Shown: positions 42,581 to 53,100, counted from the stretch's first letter. The stretch: DNA of 64,000 bases from Pacificispira sp033344895 (GCA_965229685.1 OZ245920.1:186001-250000), one strand, 5' to 3'. Translations and numbers: made by a program. The notes: generated by a model from the sequence alone, not told the origin.

Positions 42581-45500
42581 CTGGGCGGCTCCGCGCGCGC
42601 GAGCAGCTCAGCGAAGCTGTAGTTTACGCTGGTCACGCCAAAGTCCGGCTCGCGCTGGAACGGACGGCGGACGTAGTGCACCTGGTGATCGCCGTTCTGA
42701 AGATCGCCTTTAAACTCGACGATCGCGAGAATGAAGTCGTCGGGCTTGTTCAGCGAGTAAAGGACTTCGTTCTTCGTCACCGTAATGGTCGCAGCATCCT
42801 GTGCGCGGCCTTTAACCTCAATGAACCGCAGCCGGCCGGTGCCGGGCATTCTGCTCTCGATGTCGTAGCCGAGCTTCTCAAACTCCCGATCTGTGGGTTC
42901 GAAACCGAGATCACGCTCAACGGCCATGATGATCTGCCGGGCGCGTGCCGCAGCGGCCTGTGTATCTGTTGAGACCGTTGGCTTCGCGACGCGGTCGGGC
43001 GCCATTTTCGCAAGCAGGCCAATCGGGACAATGAGCATTCCACCCATGACGACAGGTGGAAGCGGTGACAGCTTTGCTTCGAGCTTGAGCTCCGCCATTC
43101 TCTTCTCGAGGCGCGCCTGCAGCTGGTCCGCTCGGCGCCGTGCCTCGTTCGAATTGAGGCGAGCATTGATTTTGCCCGATTGCTCCTGAAGCTTGAGCTC
43201 CTCCGCCCTGTGGTCCCAGTAGTTGATCTCCTTGGTAAGCCGCTCCTTCACCGCGGCTTCCGTCTTGGCGATCAACTCCAGCCTGCGCCCCGACACCTCG
43301 CGGACATGATCGGGGACGACATTCCCGATCGCGTGGGCCTGCGCCTTCGCTTCCAGATCGCGGCTTAGCCAGGAGCATTCGGGCCGTTGAAGGATCTCGG
43401 CAGCCGTAGGCTCATCGTCCTGAAGTGGCCGATAGTCGAGGTAGGGCGCATAGTGGAGATGACCGGTATTGCCATCGGCATCCATCTCGACATAAAGCAT
43501 GCGCTTCGAAACGATGCGCCGTTCACCAGAGCGCGTTTGACTGCCATCCTGGATAGCGTGTTCCAAGTAGAACAGCATCCTCGGGCTATCCCCGATATCC
43601 CGCTCGTCGACGAGGATGGCTCCTCGCCGCATGAGGTCGCGATGTCGCTCAAGCGTGAGGTCAAGGGTTGCGTCGAGGAGCGGATGGCCCGGGCAGACAA
43701 AGGCAGCGAGAGGTTGTCCTTGCGGGGCGATCAAGCTCTTCTCGAAGACGATGCGCTCGTATCGGGAGAGCACTGGTTCTCCCAAGCCGATCAGGCGGTC
43801 CCGGTTACGGATCGGCGCGGGAACGCGCGTCGCTTCATACCGTCGATGCTCCCGCTGACGCGCGGTTCCACCGAGTTCCTTGAACGCCTCTAAAAAAAAG
43901 GACTCGATGTAGTGTGGCTGGAGGCGCCGAGCGTCAGCCCGTTCCATTTCCTCACGCACCCTGTGTACACGGCTGGCGTCCATGGTCTCCGGGGCGAGAA
44001 CACGGTCCTCCAGGAGCGACCTGAGCTTTTCATGATCAAGAGCACCCTCGACGGCCTTGGTGAGGTGCGCCTTGATGTCTGGCCGTTCTCCGAAGCGAAC
44101 AGCCTCAATGAGCAGTTCCCGGAGGGGCTTGCCGTCAAAGACAACCTTGCCCAAGACGTCGAAAACTTGCCCGCCCAAGGCCTCTCTCGCCCGCTCGAGC
44201 TTTTCCAGCAAAGTGCGGTAGACGTCGCCTTCACGCGTTTCATCTGCGACGAGGTTCCAGAGGAAGCAGACCTCGGTTTGTCCAATCCGGTGGATGCGGC
44301 CGAACCGCTGTTCCAGCCGGTTGGGGTTCCATGGCAGGTCATAGTTGACCATCAGATGGGCGCGCTGGAGATTGATGCCTTCCCCCGCTGCGTCCGTGGC
44401 GATCAGAACCTTCACTTCCGGATCGTGGCGGAAGGCCTCCTGGGCCTTCATGCGGTCTTCACGGCCCACGCCGCCATGTATAGTGACGACTGCCTGCCTT
44501 TGGCCGAGAAGCGTGCTGACGCGGTTCACCAAATATGTCAGCGTATCTCGGTGCTCGGTGAAAATTACGAGCTTCTGATTTGGAGACGCCTTGGGGGCTG
44601 GCACTCCAGCATCGTAAGTGGCGGGATCTTCGGCCAGCTGATTGGCGATGGCGGCGGGTGTGAATATCTCGGTTAGGAGTTCGGCCAGTTCGCGCCATTT
44701 CTTGTCCTCGCCGCCCCGGCGGACACTAAGGGCAAGTCTTTCGAGATTTACGAGGGTTGCGATCTCGGCCTTCAGCTCGTCTATCGTGCGAGCGGCCGTG
44801 GCCTGGTCGAGGATCTCATCCTCGGTATCCTCGAGTTCTTGGTCCGGCGCGTCTTCGAGGTCGTCCAGGTCCTCGGCATCGAATGAGGGTCCCGTGGTCG
44901 AGAGGGCCTGAACCGCCGCACCGCGCTGAAGGAGCTCAAGTTCGCGAAGGCGGCCTTCGAGCCGTTCGCGGCGGCGGCGCAGCGACTGATAGATTGCTTC
45001 TGGTGACGACGCGAGACGACGTTGGAGGATTGTCAACGCGAAGCCGACGGTTCCGGCACGCTTGTCGTTCTGTAGTGCTTCCGCGCGGTTGAATTCTTCG
45101 CGGACGTAAGCCGTGACCGCCTTATAGAGTTCGGCCTCCTTGTCCGATAGCTGATACGGAACGGTCTTCGCTACCCTCGGAGGAAACAACGGAGTTGAGT
45201 CGAACTTGAGGAGGTTCTCTTTGATCATCCGCCGCATGAGGTCGGAGACATCGCTCGCGTGGACACCATCGCGGAACCGCCCCTCGAACCGGTCCCCGTC
45301 GATCAAGGCCATAAAAAGCTGGAAATCCTCCTCCTTTCCATTGTGGGGAGTGGCCGTCATCAGGAGGAAGTGACGGGTAAGCGACGACAGCTTCTGCCCT
45401 AGCTGATAGCGTTTCGTGTACTTGATCTCGCCGCCGAAGAAGCTGGCGGACATCTTGTGGGCCTCGTCGCACACCACGAGGTCCCATCTAGCGTCCGGGA

Positions 45501-46161
45501 CTTCAAGCTTTGTTTGGACGTCCTCGTTCCGGCTGAGCTTATCCAGTCGCGCGATTACGAGATTATTCTCAAGGAACCAGTTTCCAGTCCTCGCCGCTTC
45601 CAGCTTGTCGTTCGTCATGATCTCGAACGGCAGTTGGAACCGGCGATAAAGTTCGTCTTGCCACTGTTCGGCTAAGCTTCCCGGGCAGACGACCAGACAA
45701 CGATGAAGGTCGCCCCTGGCGATAAGCTCCTTGATTAGGAGGCCCGCCATGATTGTCTTGCCGGCCCCTGGGTCATCGGCCAGCAAGAAGCGTAGAGGTT
45801 GTCGAGGCAGCATCTCCTCGTACACCGCGGTGATCTGGTGAGGCAAGGGCTCGACAAGCGACGTGTGGACAGCGAGGACAGGGTCAAAGAGGTGGGCAAG
45901 CCTTATACGATGCGCCTCGGATACGAGCCTGAACAGGCGTCCATCGCCATCGAGGCTCCACGGCCGCCCTTCTTCGACGACCTCCAGGCGCGGTTCATCA
46001 TGTCGGTACAGCAGCTCGTTGGCGACTTTCCCCCGCGGGTCCTTGTAGGTGAGCTCCAAAGCCTCGGAGCCGTACCACTGCACATTGACCACGTTCACGA
46101 GTCCGTCCGGCAGAATCCCACGAACCGATGTATTGGGGAGAAGCTCTTCGAGGCGTGCCAT
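42577..46161 (-). CDS. SNF2-type helicase/translocase with C-terminal DUF3883 (defence)
   Basis: A 1194-aa protein. An N-terminal wedge (MARLEELLPNTSVRGILPDGLVNVV) precedes an SNF2 motor: Walker A DDPGAGKT (129-136), DEAH at 232-235, TATPHNG (269-275), motif V TDAAGEGINLQ (589-599) and motif VI QRFGRIHRIGQ (618-628). A coiled coil lies at about 390-415 with an acidic insert at 430-455. The C-terminus has DUF3883 with FIEVKGR (E115-K117 of the last 1100 block, about residues 1113-1119), a nuclease-like ExK fold. It would translocate on and probe incoming DNA. The start is one base from the WYL stop. It resembles DISARM DrmD-type and helicase-methylase-ATPase systems. Confidence 0.92.
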   Translation of the reverse strand: MARLEELLPNTSVRGILPDGLVNVVNVQWYGSEALELTYKDPRGKVANELLYRHDEPRLEVVEEGRPWSLDGDGRLFRLVSEAHRIRLAHLFDPVLAVHTSLVEPLPHQITAVYEEMLPRQPLRFLLADDPGAGKTIMAGLLIKELIARGDLHRCLVVCPGSLAEQWQDELYRRFQLPFEIMTNDKLEAARTGNWFLENNLVIARLDKLSRNEDVQTKLEVPDARWDLVVCDEAHKMSASFFGGEIKYTKRYQLGQKLSSLTRHFLLMTATPHNGKEEDFQLFMALIDGDRFEGRFRDGVHASDVSDLMRRMIKENLLKFDSTPLFPPRVAKTVPYQLSDKEAELYKAVTAYVREEFNRAEALQNDKRAGTVGFALTILQRRLASSPEAIYQSLRRRRERLEGRLRELELLQRGAAVQALSTTGPSFDAEDLDDLEDAPDQELEDTEDEILDQATAARTIDELKAEIATLVNLERLALSVRRGGEDKKWRELAELLTEIFTPAAIANQLAEDPATYDAGVPAPKASPNQKLVIFTEHRDTLTYLVNRVSTLLGQRQAVVTIHGGVGREDRMKAQEAFRHDPEVKVLIATDAAGEGINLQRAHLMVNYDLPWNPNRLEQRFGRIHRIGQTEVCFLWNLVADETREGDVYRTLLEKLERAREALGGQVFDVLGKVVFDGKPLRELLIEAVRFGERPDIKAHLTKAVEGALDHEKLRSLLEDRVLAPETMDASRVHRVREEMERADARRLQPHYIESFFLEAFKELGGTARQREHRRYEATRVPAPIRNRDRLIGLGEPVLSRYERIVFEKSLIAPQGQPLAAFVCPGHPLLDATLDLTLERHRDLMRRGAILVDERDIGDSPRMLFYLEHAIQDGSQTRSGERRIVSKRMLYVEMDADGNTGHLHYAPYLDYRPLQDDEPTAAEILQRPECSWLSRDLEAKAQAHAIGNVVPDHVREVSGRRLELIAKTEAAVKERLTKEINYWDHRAEELKLQEQSGKINARLNSNEARRRADQLQARLEKRMAELKLEAKLSPLPPVVMGGMLIVPIGLLAKMAPDRVAKPTVSTDTQAAAARARQIIMAVERDLGFEPTDREFEKLGYDIESRMPGTGRLRFIEVKGRAQDAATITVTKNEVLYSLNKPDDFILAIVEFKGDLQNGDHQVHYVRRPFQREPDFGVTSVNYSFAELLARAEPPR

Positions 46162-46162
46162 G

Positions 46163-47044
46163 TCAGTCGATCCTGCTCTCGATTCCGCTCGTGGCGCTGA
46201 CCTGAGCGCGGTTAAGAAGAATGATTTGCTGGTCTTGCGGTTGCCGATCGTTCGGATCGGTATCCAGCCCCAGCCGCTTTAGCGCGTAGTAGAGCAGGGC
46301 CTTGCGGACGGGAATCTTGGCTTTCCCGCCTTTCATTCCGTAGTCGAGGGCGATGACCTTCTGCTGCGTATCCGACAGTTCGGGGTGAGGGCCGATCTCC
46401 AGGGTCACTTGCTCGTTCCAGTCGCCGTCGGCTTCGGGACTGACCTCGCTCGGCTTGGTGCTGCGGGTCTCGATGATCCGGGAGAGCAGGAAGTCCTTGA
46501 AGCTGTGGTCGGTGAGGCAGAAGGCCCGTGTGTGCCAACGGAAGCCGTCGAAGCCGATGGCGTGCGGCGCGATCCAGCGCCATCGAGGCTCGGGGCGCGA
46601 GAGCGACTGGTATTTGACCTCGATAGCCTCCGACCTCCGGATCGCCGCGATCACCGAGCGCAAGGTCTTGGCATAGACGCCACGCACCGGGGTGGGCGCC
46701 GCATCGTAGGATGGAAATTGGCCAATCCAGGCGTCGGAGGGGTCGAGAATACCGTCAGCGACGGAGCGGAGTTGCGAGAGGTAGCGGCTGGCGTCCGGTT
46801 TCAGGAATAGTGGGTCGAACGCGCTGCCGCGGATATAGGTGCGGGCGCTCTTGTCGTAGGTCATGTTGTCGGGCGCCATCCCGATGTAGCGGTTCAGGTC
46901 GGTGGACGCTTGGTTCACCGATACGCCGAACGCATCCATCAGATCGCCGCGATTCACATGCCCCTCCCAAAACAGGCGAAACTCGATGAACTCGAGCCGT
47001 TGCTCGACCCCCCACCGAAGGCCTGCCTTTTCTGCCTCCACCAT
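46163..47044 (-). CDS. WYL-domain transcription regulator (BrxR/CapW-like)
   Basis: A 293-aa protein, first gene of the defence operon. Residues 10-75 form a winged helix (RLEFIEFRLFWEGHVNRGDLMDAFGVSVNQASTDLNRYI). The WYL domain is at about 135-205 (IEVKYQSLSRPEPRWRWIAPHAIGFDGFRWHTRAFC), followed by a C-terminal WCX part. This matches BrxR/CapW regulators that repress defence operons and sense infection through the WYL ligand pocket. A dyad operator lies 27 bp upstream of its start, between the promoter and the ATG, supporting autorepression. It is one base from the helicase start, so the level of the whole system follows this regulator. Confidence 0.9.
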   Translation of the reverse strand: MVEAEKAGLRWGVEQRLEFIEFRLFWEGHVNRGDLMDAFGVSVNQASTDLNRYIGMAPDNMTYDKSARTYIRGSAFDPLFLKPDASRYLSQLRSVADGILDPSDAWIGQFPSYDAAPTPVRGVYAKTLRSVIAAIRRSEAIEVKYQSLSRPEPRWRWIAPHAIGFDGFRWHTRAFCLTDHSFKDFLLSRIIETRSTKPSEVSPEADGDWNEQVTLEIGPHPELSDTQQKVIALDYGMKGGKAKIPVRKALLYYALKRLGLDTDPNDRQPQDQQIILLNRAQVSATSGIESRID

Positions 47045-47070
47045 GCACTCCCAGTGACATGATCCGTCCC

Positions 47071-47092
47071 GAAACTTGGCGTGACCAGTTTC
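47071..47092. promoter_or_regulatory. Dyad operator upstream of WYL regulator
   Basis: GAAACT (47071-47076) and AGTTTC (47087-47092) form a perfect inverted repeat with a 10-bp spacer. Inner bases extend the dyad imperfectly (TTGG/CCAG). The spacing puts both arms on the same DNA face at about 1.5 turns. It lies between the predicted -10 box and the start codon, fitting repression by the WYL dimer. Confidence 0.6.
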
Positions 47093-47106
47093 TGGGCTCT
47101 TGAGGC

Positions 47107-47135
47107 AAGGTAGCCGAGCGTTGCGTCGTGTTCAA
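47107..47135 (-). promoter_or_regulatory. Candidate sigma-70 promoter of the defence operon
   Basis: On the minus strand, TTGAAC (47135-47130), a 17-bp spacer and TACCTT (47112-47107), about 63 bp upstream of the WYL ATG. The match is partial, but position and spacing fit, and the dyad sits just downstream. Confidence 0.45.
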
Positions 47136-47163
47136 TCGAAATTCAGCGGGCTCGGGCGTGTCT

Positions 47164-48318
47164 TTATCCGAGAGCCTGCTGGAGAGAATTGGCCACTGAA
47201 TCGGCGGCGCTCTTCACGGGATCGGCGGCTAGGTGGGCATAGCGCGCGGTCGTCTGGACCTGAGTGTGGCCGAGGAGCTTTCCGATCATCGGTAGTCCCT
47301 GACCGGCGGCCACTGCGGTCGAGGCGAAGGTGTGACGGAGATCGTGGATCCGAGCGTCCTTCAGTCCGGCCCGAGCCCGAACTCTCTGCCAGAATGGCTG
47401 CAGATCGCTCAGGCGCTTTCCTTCCAATGTGCCGGTGATGACCCAGGGGTTATCTTCGATCCGCTCCGCGGCCTTCAGAAGCTCGATCGCCGGCTGGCCG
47501 AGATGAACGACCTTGGCGCCGGTCTTGGAGTCGGGAAGGCGGAGCACCTTGTCCTTGAAATCGACGTACTCCCATTTGAGCGTCATGATCTCGTTCAGAC
47601 GGCACCCAGTCAGGATTAGCAGTGTCACGGCCAGGATCGCCGAGGGCAGCTCGACGCCCTCGACCTCCATCTCTCGCAGAACCTCGCCAACGCGGCGGAG
47701 TTCGGCGGCGCTGAGAAAGCGCTCACGCTTTTCCTCCGGGTACTTCCTGATGTGTTTGCGCGGGTTGGTGCCGTCCGGTCGCAGCCCCCACATCTCCGCA
47801 AGGCTGAACATCTTGGAGATGACCTCGAGGCAGCGATTGGCCTGGTACGGAATGTGCCGCAGGTCGTGATGGAACTTTGCGACGTCGGCGCGGGTGATAC
47901 CGGTGACCGTCAGTCGCCCGAGGGCAGGGAGGATGAAACGCTCGAGGTTGCGGCGATACTCCTTCGCTGTGCTGGGCTTGACCCTAAGAGAGACGTGCTC
48001 CCTGTCGAAGCGCTCAGCCAGTTCCTTCACCGTGATGACCTTCCGTCCGGCATCGCGCTCGGCGGCAGGATCCTCTCCGTTGCGCGCGGCGGCGATGATT
48101 CCGATGGCGCGAGTCCGTGCCTGCTCGCAGGTCACGACGGTGCTTGGCCCAAGGCTCATCCGCCGGGACCGTCGCCCGGCGCGGTACTGGACGACGTAGC
48201 CCTTGCGTCCGCTGGGGAGCACCCGGAGCCCGAGGCCCGGTATGTCGTCATCCCAGATGAAATACTCGCTCGCTCTGATCTCGGCGGCGTCGACGATGCG
48301 CTTGGTAAGTTTTGGCAT
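47164..48318 (-). CDS. Tyrosine recombinase (phage-type integrase)
   Basis: A 384-aa integrase. The N-terminal arm-binding domain is DUF4102-like (EYFIWDDDIPGLGLRVLPSGRKGYVVQYR). A SAM-like core-binding domain covers about 95-180. The catalytic residues are R240 (TGCRLNEI), H325-x-x-R328 (HDLRHTF), H351 (LLGHTQVQ) and Y360 (TTARYAH), so it appears intact. It lies about 200 bp from the tRNA-fMet fragment, pointing away from it, the usual int-att layout. It catalyses site-specific integration and excision of the element. It would excise phage and defence genes together if they are one element. Confidence 0.93.
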   Translation of the reverse strand: MPKLTKRIVDAAEIRASEYFIWDDDIPGLGLRVLPSGRKGYVVQYRAGRRSRRMSLGPSTVVTCEQARTRAIGIIAAARNGEDPAAERDAGRKVITVKELAERFDREHVSLRVKPSTAKEYRRNLERFILPALGRLTVTGITRADVAKFHHDLRHIPYQANRCLEVISKMFSLAEMWGLRPDGTNPRKHIRKYPEEKRERFLSAAELRRVGEVLREMEVEGVELPSAILAVTLLILTGCRLNEIMTLKWEYVDFKDKVLRLPDSKTGAKVVHLGQPAIELLKAAERIEDNPWVITGTLEGKRLSDLQPFWQRVRARAGLKDARIHDLRHTFASTAVAAGQGLPMIGKLLGHTQVQTTARYAHLAADPVKSAADSVANSLQQALG

Positions 48319-48345
48319 GGGCGGTCGGTTCTCAAATGATCGATC

Positions 48346-48393
48346 TGCTTCCAGACATCGTGCCCGGCCGCCCGTGGAAGCATTGTGGAAGCA
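48346..48393. repeat. TGGAAGCA repeats: candidate integrase arm sites
   Basis: TGGAAGCA occurs at 48375-48382 and 48386-48393 in direct orientation with an 11-bp period, and inverted (TGCTTCCA) at 48346-48353. They sit between the integrase start and the att core, where arm-type sites are expected. Confidence 0.5.
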
Positions 48394-48522
48394 AGAGGGC
48401 GAAAACCGCTGCGCGAGCCTGCGAAATCCAAAGTGCTCGGCGCTTCGGTCGAAGTCAACTAAGTCATTGAAAATGCGAAGAAAAAAGCATTTCTGCGAGT
48501 TTGTGCGCAGTCTATTCCATAC

Positions 48523-48873
<351 letters not shown>

Positions 48874-50031
48874 TCATAAGGGCGGCTGGATTTCGTATGC
48901 AAGCTTTTCTGCCATGAAATTCAGTAGGATATCATAACCTTTGAGTGTCGGGTGACAGCATTCGTCCTGATAGTATTGTCTTTGGGTATGATAATCCGTC
49001 CCAAAAACACCAATCATAGAGTATGTGTTTATACCCATTCTCTTTAATTGGTTCTGGTTTTCTATTAACAGAGGGTAGTTTTGTTTTATTGTTTCAGAAT
49101 ATTTGTTTTCGAATGAAATTCCGTTTGATTCAAGGTGGTGCGTTGGTTGGAGAAAATGAATAAATATAGTGTCGTTTGATTTCATTTTATCAATCTGTAT
49201 TATTTGCCGCTTCCAGGATTGGGCGAGGGTGCTTGGGGAAAGTTTATCTAAGAGGGCACCGGGTGGTGTATAATAAAATTGAACATTATCATCTTTTAGG
49301 TTCGGAAGGCTTGCTGCAATCGCGGCAAGTGTTACTGAGTGGACGGCAATTCTGCTCTGTTTGCTCTTTGAAATTAGTATATCTCGCCATTTTTCGGTAA
49401 ACGCTCGGTCAACGTCAGCATTAAAAACTCTAGCGAGCCGTTCCCACCAACCTGGGATAATTAGTCGATCTGGCTTTGACAGATTCCAAGCTTCATTGAA
49501 GCCATCTACGAGTAGAATAGCATCGAAGTTTTGCCCGAGGGCGCTATAATATGAGATGATCATTAGCGGTGTTGGAAATTGGTAACCACCTTGAGCAAGG
49601 TTGATCAGGTTTACTTTTTTCCCCGCCAACTGCGGAAGGGATTCTAATCGTTTTGAGATGATTCCGCTGGAGCGTTCGATTACGCCAAGTCCAGCGGCGA
49701 CCGAACCTCCTATTATCACGATATCATATCTAGCTGGGTCATTTTCCAAGGGTAAGATTTGTCCAGGATTAAAGAAACCATCCGGAGAAACTTCATGCGA
49801 ACTATTTAATCCGGTGCTGGGGCGAGCGACATAACCAAAGAATGGATGGAAAACAGATGTTGATTCCCGATATGGGTTTTCCACTCTCGCTTGGTGCGGC
49901 ATTGCTTCCGTGCTACGATTCCATATCCATGTTCCGTCACTGAAATAGAGAACTGAGGCTAGTAATACCTCCGTTAAGGCCAAGCCTCCCACAGTCCCAA
50001 TAACAACACTCATCAATGAGTATATTCGCAT
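48874..50031 (-). CDS. SGNH/GDSL hydrolase-like protein, AT-rich
   Basis: A 385-aa protein with an N-terminal membrane anchor (LMSVVIGTVGGLALTEVLLASVLYF). The SGNH blocks are visible: IVIIGGSVAAGLGV (block I, about residues 103-116), LINLAQGGYQFPT (block II Gly), LLVDGFNEAW (block III, Gly-Phe-Asn) and CCHPTLKGYDILLNFMAEKL (block V, His). It is probably an esterase or acyl-handling enzyme facing the periplasm, possibly in surface polysaccharide modification. The gene is clearly more AT-rich than all its neighbours and begins next to the att site, so recent transfer is likely. Start ATG at 50031. Confidence 0.75.
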   Translation of the reverse strand: MRIYSLMSVVIGTVGGLALTEVLLASVLYFSDGTWIWNRSTEAMPHQARVENPYRESTSVFHPFFGYVARPSTGLNSSHEVSPDGFFNPGQILPLENDPARYDIVIIGGSVAAGLGVIERSSGIISKRLESLPQLAGKKVNLINLAQGGYQFPTPLMIISYYSALGQNFDAILLVDGFNEAWNLSKPDRLIIPGWWERLARVFNADVDRAFTEKWRDILISKSKQSRIAVHSVTLAAIAASLPNLKDDNVQFYYTPPGALLDKLSPSTLAQSWKRQIIQIDKMKSNDTIFIHFLQPTHHLESNGISFENKYSETIKQNYPLLIENQNQLKRMGINTYSMIGVFGTDYHTQRQYYQDECCHPTLKGYDILLNFMAEKLAYEIQPPL

Positions 50032-50080
50032 TTTCTAATGAAATTCCGGTTCTTTGCCGTTACACCTGATCAGCGGGAAT

Positions 50081-50108
50081 TGTATAATTGAAAATGTGGT
50101 TGCGGCAA
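50081..50108 (-). promoter_or_regulatory. Candidate promoter of the SGNH gene
   Basis: On the minus strand, TTGCCG (50108-50103), a 16-bp spacer and TATACA (50086-50081), about 50 bp upstream of the ATG. Both boxes match sigma-70 at four of six positions. Confidence 0.4.
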
Positions 50109-50137
50109 CACGACAGGGTGGTCACGCGGGCGTACCT

Positions 50138-53100
50138 TCAATGAAAACTGTGGGTGTCGACTTTTAGCGGGTTTTGTCGGGTCGGGGTGGTGAGGCTGGC
50201 GAGGGTTTGGAGGGTTACCTGGATGGCAGGGGTGGTCGGGAGGATGGCCTTCAGGGACAGGGTGCGGGGGTGGCCGATCCGGCGGCGTTCGAAGCGGAGG
50301 GTGCCGATGGTGTGGTCGAGGAGGCCGGTCAGGTCGAAAAGCTTGTTGGCGACGACATGGGTTACCCGATCTTCGGTCTGCAGCTTGCCCTCGACCCCGA
50401 GAATCGGAGCGGTCATCAGAATGCGTCTGTAGGCCGCGAATACTTTCGACCAGACGACGATATTGGCGAGTCCCGTCTCGTCCTCCAGGGTGAGAAAGAC
50501 CACGCCCGCGGCGGTGCCCGGTCGCTGCCGGACGATGACCAATCCGGCATGGGTCACCTTCTCGCCGTCTCCGATCGTCGGCAGCTCCCGGGCGGTGCGC
50601 GCACCGACCTGCGCCAATGAACCACGGATCAGGGACATCGGATGGGCGCGCAGAGACAGGCGCAGGCTGGAATAATCCACCACCACTTCCTCCCCCAGGC
50701 TCATCTCCGGCAGGAGAACCGGGCGTTCCGGTCCGAACTCCGCCGAAACGCCAATGTTGTGAGCGTGCCCGCCCAAGGCGTCGAACAGCGGCAGGCCGGG
50801 CGATGCCTTGCGCCCGGTCCCGAACCGTCTGGCCCGCCACAATGCCTCGCGCCGCGACAGACCAAGCGAGGCGAATGCATCGGCGTCGGCCAGTTTCTCC
50901 AATATATCCGGTGCCAGGTCCGATTGCCGGGCCATCATGTAGAGATCCTGATAGCCCCCGTCCGGACGATTGGCGACGATGGCCAGGGCGTCGGCGGCGG
51001 ATACTCCCTTGATCTGCCGGAAGCCGAGGCGCAGCGCGTGACGCTGGTTGCTGCGGGAATGATCGTCATGGCGGTTCTCTCCGTCCAGGGTCTCCAGCGT
51101 GTTGTTCCAGGTGCTGTGGTTGACGTCGATCGGCCGGACCGTGACGCCGTGGTCGCGGGCGTCGCGAACGATCTGGGCCGGGGCATAGAACCCCATGGGC
51201 TGACTGTTCAGAAGGGCGCAGGCAAAGACGTCTGGATGGTGACATTTCAGCCAGGCCGACACATAGACCAGCAGGGCGAAGCTGGCGGCATGGCTTTCCG
51301 GAAAACCGTATTCGGCGAACCCCTCGATCTGCTTGAAGCAATGTTCGGCAAAAACCGGGTCGTAGCCGTTCTTCGCCATCCCGGAGAGGAACTTGTCGCG
51401 GTGATCCTGAATCTGTCCGGTTCTCTTGAACGTCGCCATGGCCCGGCGCAGACGGTCTGCCTCCTCTGACGTATAGCCTGCCCCGACAATGGCGATCTGC
51501 ATCGCCTGTTCCTGAAACAGGGGGACGCCACAAGTTCGTTCCAGAACCGATTTGAGGGCGCCCGAAGGATAGGTGATCGGTTCCTTCCCCTGGCGCCGCT
51601 TGAGATAGGGATGAACCATGCCGCCCTGGATCGGACCGGGCCGGACGATCGCGACCTCCACGACCAGATCATAGAGCGTGGCCGGCCTGAGCCGCGGCAG
51701 CATCGACATCTGGGCGCGGGATTCGACCTGAAAGACACCGATGCTGTCGGCTTTCTGCAGCATGGCATAGGTTGCGCTGTCATTGGCGGCCCGGAAGGAG
51801 GCCATGTCCCGCGCCAGCCCCTTGTGACTGCGCAGGAGGTCGAAGCTCTTGCGGATGCAGGTCAGCATGCCGAGCCCCAGGACGTCCACCTTCAGGATGC
51901 CCAGCGCGTCGATATCGTCCTTGTCCCATTCGATCGTGGTGCGATCCTTCATCGCCGCGTTGGCGACCGGCGACAATTCGACCAGCGGCCCGCGCGTGAT
52001 GACGAAGCCGCCGACATGCTGTGACAGATGCCGGGGGAAGCCGATCAGTTCCGCGCTCAATCCCAGAACGGTGCGCAGGCGCGGATCATCGGGATCCAGC
52101 CCGGCCTCGCGCACATGATCGGGGTCGACCCCGCTGGAGCCGCTGCCCCAAACGGTGCGCGACAATTTGTTAAGACTGTCCTCGCTGAGGCCGAAGACGC
52201 GACCGACTTCGCGTACGGCACTGCGGCTGCGGTAGGAGATGACGGTCGCGGTCAGGCCCGCCCGCTCGCGCCCGTATCGACGGTAGATATACTGAATGAC
52301 TTCCTCGCGCCGCTCATGTTCGAAATCCACGTCGATATCGGGCGGTTCACCGCGCTGCTCGCTGACGAAGCGGGCGAAGAGCAGGTTGTGGGTGGCGGGG
52401 TCGACCTCGGTAATGCCCAGGCAGTAGCAGACGGTGGAATTGGCCGCCGATCCGCGCCCCTGGCACAGAATCCCCTCGCTGCGAGCGAAGGAGACGATGT
52501 CGTGGACGGTCAGGAAATAGGGTTCGAACTTCAGGTGGGCGACAAGGCGCAGCTCCTCGGAAATGCCGGTCCGGACCTTCGATGGAATACCGTCGGGATA
52601 GCGCCGACGCGCCCCCTCCCAGGTCAGACGGGCGAGCCGGTCCGCCGGGCTTTCTCCGTCATCGCCATTCTCGTCAGGATATTCATAGCGCAGTTCCGAC
52701 AGGCTGAAACGGCACCGTTCGGCGATCTCCACCGACCGGGCCAGCCAGCCGGGGTGATCGGGAAACAGGGCGGCCATCTCGGCCGGCGATTTCACATGCC
52801 GTTCCGCATTCGGAAACAGGCGGAAACCGGCATCTTCCAGGCGGCAGCCTTCACGGATGCAGGTGATGGTATCCAGCAGCGGCTTGCGGGCGGGATTGTG
52901 CATGTGGACGTCGTTGGTGACGACCGGCCGGATCGCCCATTCCCGTTCGGCCCATTCGGTGAATTCCAGTCGCGCCCGGTCAAATCCGTCATAGAACCGG
53001 CCGATTGCAAGATACAGGTTCTCCCCGAATGCGCCTTTCAACTCCGGCAGGCGTTCCGCGAAGTCGGGGCAGGGACGGGTCGGCTGCACGGCGATGAACA

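Noticed and set aside
31384..47044. A DISARM or BREX system
   Set aside because: No DUF1998 (DrmB), PLD (DrmC), PglZ or BrxC-type proteins are present. Only the helicase, methylase and WYL regulator are shared in general type.
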